Shown here in pieces: positions 1 to 5,235 of a stretch of 5,235 bases of DNA (positions within the stretch are counted from its first letter, which is position 1; the number at the start of each line of letters is the position of its first letter). Both the position numbers and the translations under genes were made by a program. The stretch is from an uncultured Pseudorhodoferax sp. (lineage in GTDB: Bacteria > Pseudomonadota > Gammaproteobacteria > Burkholderiales > Burkholderiaceae), in the NCBI GenBank assembly GCA_913776795.1, contig CAJYRH010000102.1:1-5235 (forward strand), given 5' to 3'. The notes below the pieces were generated by a model. The model saw only the letters and a list, made by a program, of their open reading frames with translations, did no database searches and was not told where the DNA came from.

Positions 1-1251
1 GCTGCTGCTGCCGATCTACACCGGCACCTTCATGCCCGCGCTGGCCAACTACGCCATGGCCTTCCTGCCGATCTTTCTGCTGGGGGCGCTGTTCGGCCAG
101 TTGATCGCCGATTCGGGTGCGGCGCACACGCTGTCGCGCTGGATCGTGCGCGTGGTGGTGGTGGTGGCGGCCTGCGCGCTGCTGACGTGCGGCGGCGTGT
201 CGCTGTTCGTCGTGGCTTTCGCGGTGTACCCCATCGCCAAGGACCTGTTCCGCGCGGCCGAGGTGCCCAAGCGGCTGGTACCGGCAAGCATCGCACTGGG
301 CTCGTTCACCTTCACGATGACGGCGCTGCCCGGCACGCCGGCCATCATCAACGCCATCCCATCAAGTACTTCGGCACCAACAGCTTCGCGGCGCCGGGCC
401 TGGGCCTGATCGCCGCCACCATCATGCTGGCCGGCGGGCTGTGGTGGCTGCAGTCGCGGGTGGCCGCGGCGCGCCGTGCCGGCGAGGGCTACGGCCAGCA
501 CGAGGACGACGCGGCCGCACTGCCCGCGGGCGAGGCCATCAACACGGCCGAGATGCCGGTGTGGCAGGCCCTGCTGCCGCTGCTGCTGGTGGTGGGCATC
601 AACGCGCTGTTCACCTACGTGGTGTTCCCGGGCATGGACCTCGGCTTCATGCGCGAGGCCTTCCCCAACCTCAATACCGCCACCAGCACCGGCCTGTGGT
701 CGCTGATCGTGGCACTGGCGGCGGCCTGCACGGCGCTGGTGCTCATGCGTCTGGGCCATTGGGCGGACCTGAAGGCCAGCGTGAACAAGGGCGTGTTCGG
801 CTTCATGCTGCCGCTGTTCAACACCGCATCCGAGGTGGGCTACGGCGCGGTGGTGGCCAGCCTGGCGGGCTTCGCCATCATCAAGGAGGCCGTGCTCAAC
901 GTGTCGCCCGACAACCCGCTGATCTCGGAAGCCATCGCCATGAACATCCTGGCCGGCATCACCGGGTCGTCGTCGGGCGGCCTCAGCATCGCGCTGGAGG
1001 CCCTGGGTGCCGACTACCTGCGCATGGCGCAGGAGGCCGGCATCAGCGCCGAACTGCTGCACCGCGTGGCCGTGCTCGCGGCCGGCGGCATGGACACGCT
1101 GCCGCACTGCGGGGCCATCATCACGCTGCTGGCGATCTGCAAGCTGACGCACCGGCAGTCGTACCTCAACATCGCGGCGGTGACGATGGTCTTTCCGCTG
1201 GTGGCGCTGGTGACGGTGATTGCATTGGGAACGGCGTTCGGCAGCTTCTGA
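1..1251 (+). CDS. GntP-family permease (organic acid/gluconate-type H+ symporter), 5'-partial and frameshifted
   Basis: Inner-membrane permease of the GntP family, whose members import gluconate, hydroxybutyrate or related organic acids with protons; the substrate cannot be told here. The start lies left of the window. Reading begins at base 2 (LLLPIYTGTFMPALANYAMA) and runs to about base 360, then continues one frame over from base 361 (IKYFGTNSFAAPGLGL) to TGA at 1249-1251. About 416 residues are visible, against roughly 440-460 usual for the family, so only a short N-terminal piece is missing. Family landmarks: LLTCGGVSLFVVAFAVYPIA, FTFTMTALPGTPAI, the segment FNTASEVGYGAVVASL, ITGSSSGGLSIALEAL and GGMDTLPHCGAIITLLAI. 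About ten hydrophobic segments alternate with short loops; one polar loop (GYGQHEDDAAALPAGE) lies mid-protein. One helix holds five consecutive Val codons (GTG x5, 152-166). The frameshift may be an assembly error or a real pseudogene. No neighbour indicates the substrate. Confidence 0.88.
   Translation, partial: AAAADLHRHLHARAGQLRHGLPADLSAGGAVRPVDRRFGCGAHAVALDRARGGGGGGLRAADVRRRVAVRRGFRGVPHRQGPVPRGRGAQAAGTGKHRTGLVHLHDDGAARHAGHHQRHPIKYFGTNSFAAPGLGLIAATIMLAGGLWWLQSRVAAARRAGEGYGQHEDDAAALPAGEAINTAEMPVWQALLPLLLVVGINALFTYVVFPGMDLGFMREAFPNLNTATSTGLWSLIVALAAACTALVLMRLGHWADLKASVNKGVFGFMLPLFNTASEVGYGAVVASLAGFAIIKEAVLNVSPDNPLISEAIAMNILAGITGSSSGGLSIALEALGADYLRMAQEAGISAELLHRVAVLAAGGMDTLPHCGAIITLLAICKLTHRQSYLNIAAVTMVFPLVALVTVIALGTAFGSF
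355..363 (+). other. single-base frameshift inside the GntP permease
   Basis: Upstream of this point the permease reads in frame 2 (ALPGTPAIINAIP); downstream it reads in frame 1 (IKYFGTNSFAAPG). The bases around the join are atccc-atcaag. Adding one base after the ccc run gives I-P-I-K-Y-F, joining the two halves with no lost residue. Both halves match one continuous GntP pattern, so a one-base deletion is the simplest reading. Without correction, the upstream frame ends at about base 409. Confidence 0.85.
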
Positions 1252-1272
1252 AGCCGCCGCCTTCCGCGCCCC

Positions 1273-1298
1273 GGCGCCCGTCCACGGCGCCCGTCCAC
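1273..1298. repeat. perfect 13-bp tandem duplication
   Basis: GGCGCCCGTCCAC occurs twice back to back (1273-1285 and 1286-1298), just past the permease stop in the gap between converging genes. It has no coding role and looks like a small slippage duplication. Confidence 0.75.
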
Positions 1299-1343
1299 AC
1301 CGCCCGGCGCGGACCGGTTCGCCACGGCGCCGGCGCAGGCGGT

Positions 1344-1362
1344 GCACCGGCGCCGGCGGTGC
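1344..1362. terminator. possible GC-rich hairpin between convergent genes
   Basis: GCACCG (1344-1349) pairs with CGGTGC (1357-1362) around a 7-base GC-rich loop. It lies between the stop of the permease (1251) and the stop of the PEP-CTERM gene (1407), where a bidirectional terminator would be expected. Neither side has a T tract, and in such GC-rich sequence hairpins arise easily by chance, so this is only a candidate. Several overlapping alternatives are possible because GGCGCCGG recurs nearby. Confidence 0.22.
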
Positions 1363-1406
1363 CCCAGCGCCGCCGATGCCACCGGCGCCGCCGGCGCCGC
1401 AGCGCC

Positions 1407-1976
1407 TCAGCCTGCCTTGCGGCGGCGCATCGCCAGCAGCCCGGCCAGCGCCGCGCCCATCAGGGCCGTCGTCGCCGGTTCGGGCACGGCCGTCACCGAC
1501 ACCGCATCCAGGGACAGGAAGCCGGTCGGGTCGAAGAAATCGAAACTCAGCGTCATGTTCTCCGACGTGGTGAAGCCGGTGAACTGGTAGAGCGTGAAAT
1601 CGCTCGCCGCGGGGTCGGCCAGCGACAGCAGCGTCTCGCCGCCGAACGTCACCGTGAAGCTGCCCGGCATGCCGCCATCGGGCTGGAACGCGAACGACAG
1701 GTTCCACGTCAGGCCGACGCCGCCCACCTCGATGGTCTGCGCGATGCCGCCCGGCGCGACGGAGCCGAAATAGGCGCTGCAGTTGCCCTCGTACACGCTG
1801 GTGCCGGGCCCGGCGCACTGGACGCCGTTGAACTCGGCGTCTCCGGTCTGCACCCAGCCGGAGAAGTCGCCGGCCTCGAACCCGCCATTGGTGACAAGGT
1901 TGGCCTGCACGGGCGCCGCGAAAGCCGCCGTGGCCGCCAGCACCATGCCAGCGATCGACGCGTTGATTTTCTTCAT
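1407..1976 (-). CDS. PEP-CTERM sorting domain-containing secreted protein
   Basis: A 189-residue exported protein with three parts. Residues 1-25 are a Sec signal peptide (MKKINASIAG, a hydrophobic core, likely cut after APVQA). Residues 26-160 are a beta-rich domain opening NLVTNGGFEAGDFSGW, the usual start of many PEP-CTERM proteins with a galactose-binding-like or DUF642-like fold. Two cysteines (C54, C66) could form a disulfide. Residues 164-189 are a full PEP-CTERM signal: VPEPA, a hydrophobic helix (TALMGAALAGLLAM) and the basic end RRRKAG. Such tails are recognised by an exosortase (EpsH family) in the inner membrane, often in bacteria that make exopolysaccharide; none is encoded here. 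The ATG at 1976 is preferred over the in-frame ATG at 1982 because GAAGGAA sits 7 nt before the former and directly against the latter. The gene starts 44 nt after the protease stop, probably in one operon. Its molecular function is unknown. Confidence 0.93.
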   Translation of the reverse strand: MKKINASIAGMVLAATAAFAAPVQANLVTNGGFEAGDFSGWVQTGDAEFNGVQCAGPGTSVYEGNCSAYFGSVAPGGIAQTIEVGGVGLTWNLSFAFQPDGGMPGSFTVTFGGETLLSLADPAASDFTLYQFTGFTTSENMTLSFDFFDPTGFLSLDAVSVTAVPEPATTALMGAALAGLLAMRRRKAG

Positions 1977-1982
1977 GCTCAT

Positions 1983-1989
1983 TTCCTTC
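1983..1989 (-). promoter_or_regulatory. ribosome binding site deciding the PEP-CTERM gene start
   Basis: On the minus strand GAAGGAA (1989 down to 1983) lies 7 nt before the ATG at 1976, a normal spacing. The in-frame ATG at 1982 directly abuts it, too close for efficient initiation, which selects the start MKKINAS rather than MSMKKINAS. Confidence 0.6.
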
Positions 1990-2020
1990 AATAGACAAAC
2001 AGAACGGGGTTGGGTGGCCA

Positions 2021-4504
2021 TCAGACCGCGGTGACCGTGACGCGGCCACCCTGGTAGGAGATGCGGTACTGCCGCCCGCTCGCCTCGAAGCGCGCGCCCT
2101 CGGGCAGGCCCGCAAAGGTGCCGAGGATGCTGCTGGCCTGGATCAGCGTGTAGGTGTCGCCCGGGTTGGGCGCCACCGGCACGGCCATGCTCAGGCTGCC
2201 GCCCAGTGCCACGGTGCCCGAAGCCACCAGCCGCGAGGACACCCCACCCGGCTTGAGCGTGGCCGCGAACCAGCCACCCATGCCGATCTTGGCGCTGCTG
2301 GCGCGCAGCACATCGCCCGCGGCCACCGTGACATCGGCCACCACGCCGGTGACGCCCGCGGCCTCCGTCTCGGTGACGCCGGGCGACAGCACGCCGCCGC
2401 TCATCACGGCAATGGCGCCCGCCACCGTGCCCGTGCCGCCCAGCGTGCCGCCGTTGGTGACGGTGACGCCCGAACCGTTGGTGCCCACCACCGACAGCTT
2501 GCCGCCCGCCACCGTGGAGCCGCCCGCATAGCTGTTGGTGCCCGTGAGGATCAGCGTGCCGCTGCCGGTTTTCGTCAGCGAGGCCGTGTACTGCCCGCGG
2601 TCGATCTTGCTCTGGATGTGCGCCGCGCGCGCGTCCATCCACTCCTTGCGCCAGGCCACCGCGTCGGCGTAGGGGATCTTGTCGTAGGTCTCGGGCCGGC
2701 CGTTGGTGATGGCGCGGATGGCCGGGTCGTTCAACAGGCCCTGGACCACGAACGCCTGCGGGTTGAGCGTGCCGTTCTGGTTCAGCACGTTGGGGCCGAA
2801 GGGGCCGGCCAGGGCGATGCCCTGCTGCTTGTAGCTGGCCAGCCACTGGCGGTCTTCCTGCTCGCGCTGCTTGATGGCGATCTGGCCGATGTCGTTGGAC
2901 CAGACATCCAGCGCGGCCTTGCTCATGGTGTAGACCATGGGGCTCAGGAACTGGCCCGGCCCGTGCACGCCCTTGGCCAGATCGGGGATGCCCCAGCCCC
3001 AGCGCTCGTCCGGCAGGCCGTCGGGTGCGGTCCAGGCGATGGAGGCGCCGGTGGGCGAGGTCTGGCCCGTGCCCAGGAAGCGCGTGCGGTCGGACATCCG
3101 GTTGTTGGCCGTGGTCAGCATCAGGTCACGCACCTGCTTGGCATCCATGCTTGGAAAGCGCGAGAGCAACACCCCCATGACGGCGGTGGCGACCGGCGTG
3201 GCCGGCGACGTGCCGTTGGAGTTGGAATAGGTGGCGTCGCCGCCGCTGCCCGTGGTGCGCACGCTGTTCGACGGGGTCGACACCGACCACCACTTGGCCA
3301 GCCCCGCCTCGTTGTAGCCGAACTGCTTGGTGTATTCCGGGTTGGCCGCCGTCGGCGGCTGCACGCCGCCCACCGCCACGAACTGGCTCTCCGCCAGCGG
3401 GTTGAACAGCGGGTACGCCGGGCGGAAGTAGGGGTTGCTCCAGTCGTTGTTGCCGGCCGAGCGCACGTTGACGGTGCCGGTGACCTTGATGGCCTCCCAG
3501 ATCGCATCCATGAACGAGCGCCCCGGGTAGGCCGGGTTGTACTGGATGCCGCCGGCCGAGTAGGTCTTCTTGGTGAAGAAGTACTGGTACTCCAGATCCT
3601 TGAAGGTCTCGTTCGGGATCATGGTCGCCATCGCGGCGGGGTTGGTGCTGTCCTTGCCGGCGATCTGGTAGGCATTGGCCAGGTTGCCGTTGGCACCCAG
3701 GTCGTTGCCCGACCCGTCGAACTGCGTGCGGTTCAGGGTCTGGACATAGGAGCCCCAGCTGCTGTTGATCACCTGGGCGCCGGCATCCACCAGGGCCTTG
3801 TTGGCCGTGTACCAGTACACGTAGTCGTGGAAGGGGCCGTGCGACTGCGTGTCGGACCCGCCCGTCTTGGCCACCACCATCTTCGAGGCGAAGGCGATGC
3901 CGTGCTGGTCCAGGCCATCGCGGATGCCGGAGGTCACGCCCAGCATGCCGGTGCCGTGCGAATAGTCGCTGGTTCTCGCCTGATCGCCATCCACCACGAA
4001 GGACTCACCCGCCGTGAACGGGTTGCCCGGCGTGGGCGTGCTGCGGTAGCCGAAGCCCGAGGTGGCGAAGACGCCGCTGGCCCGCACCGGCGCGATCAGC
4101 GGCGTCTGGAACCCCACGTGCGTGGTGCGGTAGCCCGAATCCATCATGCCCAGCGTGACGCCCTGGCCGTAGTAGCCCAGCGCGTAGGCCGTGGACGCGT
4201 TGACGGCGACGAGCTGCCACGGCGCCGTGATGGCCGTGCCACCGCCCAGCGTGCCGAAGTAGGTGCCGTACTCGGGCGTCTCCCAGCTGGCCTTGGCGCC
4301 GGGCACTTCGGCCGCGCTGCGGGCGACGAAGCCGGGGTCGCCGGGGTAGGACCACTGGTTGGCGGCGGCCGGTGCGGCCATCACGGCCAGCAGCGACAGG
4401 CAGGCCAGTTGCACGTGCATGTTCTTCAGCGCTGGCCGTGTGGAGCGTGGGCGCCGTGCGCGCGCTGTGCGCCGTGTGCCATTGCTGCGAATTTCCTGGT
4501 ACAT
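2021..4504 (-). CDS. S8 family (subtilisin-like) serine protease with autotransporter-type PATR repeat, no beta-barrel
   Basis: An 827-residue exported serine endopeptidase; substrate unknown. Residues 1-48 are a long signal peptide: an Arg-rich leader (RRTARARRPR), then a hydrophobic core cut after APAAA. The S8 domain covers about 95-515 with an intact triad: Asp122 (MMDSGY), His183 (SHGTGM) and Ser433 (NGTSPATP). Asn352 (SAGNND) is the likely oxyanion residue. The domain closes with GWGIPDLAKGVHGP, as in autotransporter subtilases. A polar, mostly helical linker follows (520-640), then a passenger-associated repeat at 645-674 (KTGSGTLILTGTNSYAGG), further beta-helix-like rungs and the end module GTFAGLPEGA...ISYQGG. 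It stops there: no barrel and no PEP-CTERM. The mature chain has no cysteine. The ATG at 4504 is chosen because GAGGG lies 7 nt upstream and this start supplies the positive n-region. The internal Met29 start (4420) would leave an uncharged one; longer upstream starts add residues that do not look like a real protein. It is the first gene of a likely operon with the PEP-CTERM gene. Confidence 0.9.
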   Translation of the reverse strand: MYQEIRSNGTRRTARARRPRSTRPALKNMHVQLACLSLLAVMAAPAAANQWSYPGDPGFVARSAAEVPGAKASWETPEYGTYFGTLGGGTAITAPWQLVAVNASTAYALGYYGQGVTLGMMDSGYRTTHVGFQTPLIAPVRASGVFATSGFGYRSTPTPGNPFTAGESFVVDGDQARTSDYSHGTGMLGVTSGIRDGLDQHGIAFASKMVVAKTGGSDTQSHGPFHDYVYWYTANKALVDAGAQVINSSWGSYVQTLNRTQFDGSGNDLGANGNLANAYQIAGKDSTNPAAMATMIPNETFKDLEYQYFFTKKTYSAGGIQYNPAYPGRSFMDAIWEAIKVTGTVNVRSAGNNDWSNPYFRPAYPLFNPLAESQFVAVGGVQPPTAANPEYTKQFGYNEAGLAKWWSVSTPSNSVRTTGSGGDATYSNSNGTSPATPVATAVMGVLLSRFPSMDAKQVRDLMLTTANNRMSDRTRFLGTGQTSPTGASIAWTAPDGLPDERWGWGIPDLAKGVHGPGQFLSPMVYTMSKAALDVWSNDIGQIAIKQREQEDRQWLASYKQQGIALAGPFGPNVLNQNGTLNPQAFVVQGLLNDPAIRAITNGRPETYDKIPYADAVAWRKEWMDARAAHIQSKIDRGQYTASLTKTGSGTLILTGTNSYAGGSTVAGGKLSVVGTNGSGVTVTNGGTLGGTGTVAGAIAVMSGGVLSPGVTETEAAGVTGVVADVTVAAGDVLRASSAKIGMGGWFAATLKPGGVSSRLVASGTVALGGSLSMAVPVAPNPGDTYTLIQASSILGTFAGLPEGARFEASGRQYRISYQGGRVTVTAV

Positions 4505-4511
4505 CCCTGAT

Positions 4512-4516
4512 CCCTC
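4512..4516 (-). promoter_or_regulatory. ribosome binding site of the protease gene
   Basis: On the minus strand GAGGG (4516 down to 4512) sits 7 nt before the ATG at 4504. It supports this start over the internal Met codon at 4420, which has only a weak GAAG close upstream. Confidence 0.5.
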
Positions 4517-4588
4517 AATTGACGTTGGACTTGGCGGGCTGCCACGCGCAGCGGACATGCCGCGCAAGGCCGGTGCGCGCATGCAGCC

Positions 4589-4616
4589 CTTATAGAGGAC
4601 AAGACCCTCGTGGCCA
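4589..4616 (-). promoter_or_regulatory. candidate sigma-70 type promoter for the protease/PEP-CTERM operon
   Basis: On the minus strand TATAAG (4594-4589) matches five of six bases of a -10 box. TGGCCA (4616-4611), 16 nt upstream, matches four of six bases of a -35 box. Transcription would start near 4582, giving a leader of roughly 78 nt before the ATG at 4504. This rests on short consensus matches only. Confidence 0.28.
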
Positions 4617-4621
4617 GTACC

Positions 4622-4634
4622 GCACGATCCGTGC
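4622..4634. promoter_or_regulatory. small dyad upstream of the candidate promoter
   Basis: GCACG (4622-4626) and CGTGC (4630-4634) form a perfect inverted repeat around ATC, starting about 6 bases upstream of the candidate -35 box. The position would suit an activator site, but a 5-bp arm is weak evidence and no regulator is encoded nearby. Confidence 0.18.
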
Positions 4635-4856
4635 CATTGGCATGAACTCCGTTCGCATGGCATCGCACAGGTCATCACAGGCCGCCGCGCCCGGGGAGAG
4701 CGCCATGCGTATGCCCGCTGCACGGGTGCCTGCACATGCATCTTGGGAGACAAACGGGGCGCTCGGCGCTGCGGTGCAACGTAAGCGGCCGGCCGAGCTG
4801 AAGTCTTGACTGGCAAATCGGTGGCCTCGGCACCACGCCGGACAATGGACGGTTTT

Positions 4857-5035
4857 CCGAACGGCGAGCACTGGTGCGTTCGGCCGCCCGAACGAGAGTC
4901 AGGGGCACTTTGAATGACCTCTGCCTCAGCTGTCTTCCAATGGACTTAGGGACGGCAGCTGGACGTTCTAACTATGCGCAGTAGTGTCGAATGGTGCTTG
5001 CCGGCATCTCGGGAATAGCGCCGCAAGGCCGAACG
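4857..5035. repeat. cluster of four CCGAACG heptamers, two forming a hairpin
   Basis: CCGAACG occurs at 4857-4863, 4888-4894 and 5029-5035, and as its inverse CGTTCGG at 4877-4883. The copies at 4877-4883 and 4888-4894 form a 7-bp stem with a 4-base loop (CCGC); the copy at 4857 can compete for the same inverse arm. The cluster lies in non-coding sequence and may be a degraded intergenic repeat or a binding-site group. No function is established. Confidence 0.4.
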
Positions 5036-5219
5036 CGCCACGCAATTCGGTTGACGCAATGCCGGGCGGCATCTCCATAAATTGATGGAGAACCGGCGCT
5101 GCTAGGTTGCAAACCCGCACAAATACCTCATAGGATTGTTGCACAAGGTTTCTAAATTGACATCTGCATAGGAAGTCAAGATTGCAAGACGGTGCCAATC
5201 CAGCGCGGCCAACGTCTTG

Positions 5220-5235
5220 AGATCGGAAGAGCACA
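5220..5235. other. Illumina TruSeq adapter remnant at contig end
   Basis: The final 16 bases, AGATCGGAAGAGCACA, are identical to the start of the standard Illumina TruSeq read adapter. This is library sequence, not genome. Any frame entering from the right edge (minus-strand residues LFRS) includes translated adapter and should be trimmed. Confidence 0.96.

Larger units (their letters stand above)
4505..5219. other. about 715-bp region without a convincing gene, upstream of the protease
   Basis: All six frames here are short or lack family-like sequence. The protease frame stays open upstream to about 4816, but the predicted residues (Cys-, Arg- and Pro-rich) do not look like real protein. 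The right part (about 4900-5219) is visibly poorer in G+C than the genes. A minus-strand frame open from the contig end to TAG at 5104-5102 gives about 38 residues (ending NNPMRYLCGFAT) that I do not recognise. It could be the tail of a gene cut by the contig end, or chance. The candidate promoter and heptamer repeats in this region have their own entries. Confidence 0.5.

Noticed and set aside
49..2115. A 688-codon open frame on the minus strand, antisense to the permease and overlapping the PEP-CTERM gene
   Set aside because: Its translation is dominated by Arg, Gly, Ala and His with no domain; it is a high-GC shadow of the permease and PEP-CTERM genes, both of which match known families.
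1980..2846. Upstream extension of the PEP-CTERM reading frame through the 3' part of the protease
   Set aside because: The frame is open, but a clear signal peptide and ribosome binding site set the start at 1976. The upstream translation has no recognisable domain and overlaps the real protease frame.
4414..4426. Possible lipobox in the protease leader (QLAC at residues 32-35)
   Set aside because: The cysteine lies at the front of the hydrophobic core rather than after it, position -3 is Gln, and a normal AXA-type cleavage site follows.
2618..4510. A 630-codon open frame on the plus strand opposite the protease
   Set aside because: It lies fully antisense to a protease with an intact catalytic triad, and has low-complexity Gly/Arg/Val/His composition, as expected from a GC-rich shadow.
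4505..4816. Longer start for the protease, adding 104 residues
   Set aside because: The extra residues are low-quality Arg/Pro/Cys-rich sequence, would bury the signal peptide, and run through the candidate promoter; the start at 4504 has a well-placed GAGGG.
4968..5234. An 88-codon minus-strand frame entering from the right edge
   Set aside because: Its first residues are translated adapter sequence, and the rest matches nothing I recognise.
1..5235. CRISPR arrays, tRNA or rRNA genes, and insertion-sequence ends
   Set aside because: I saw no regularly spaced repeats, no tRNA-like or rRNA-like segments, no transposase and no terminal inverted repeats; the short repeats present are described individually.

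Overview
The window is high-GC DNA from a Gram-negative bacterium. A GntP-family permease, a subtilase with autotransporter-type repeats and a PEP-CTERM protein together suggest a betaproteobacterium of the Burkholderiales (Comamonadaceae or a near relative). This is inferred from protein style and composition; no marker gene is present. The last 16 bases match an Illumina adapter, so the window reaches the raw end of a draft or metagenomic contig.

Layout. (1) 1-1251, + strand: most of a GntP-family organic-acid/proton symporter. It runs off the left edge and is broken by a single-base frameshift near 358-361. (2) 1252-1406: a short, very GC-rich gap between converging genes, with a perfect 13-bp tandem repeat and a possible hairpin. 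(3) 1407-1976, - strand: a complete 189-residue secreted PEP-CTERM protein. (4) 2021-4504, - strand: a complete S8 (subtilisin-like) serine protease of about 827 residues, with an intact catalytic triad and a passenger-type beta-repeat tail but no beta-barrel. (5) 4505-5219: about 715 bases with no convincing gene. It holds a candidate promoter for the protease, a small dyad and a cluster of CCGAACG heptamers. (6) 5220-5235: adapter sequence.

The protease and the PEP-CTERM gene lie on the same strand 44 nt apart, each with a good ribosome binding site, and probably form a two-gene operon (protease first). Both products carry Sec signal peptides. The PEP-CTERM protein should be handled by an exosortase encoded elsewhere. 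The protease has neither a PEP-CTERM tail nor a translocator barrel, so its final location is open. The permease converges on this operon and shows no functional link to it.

The most interesting point is the pairing of a barrel-less autotransporter-style protease with an exosortase substrate. The frameshift and the adapter are the main quality warnings.
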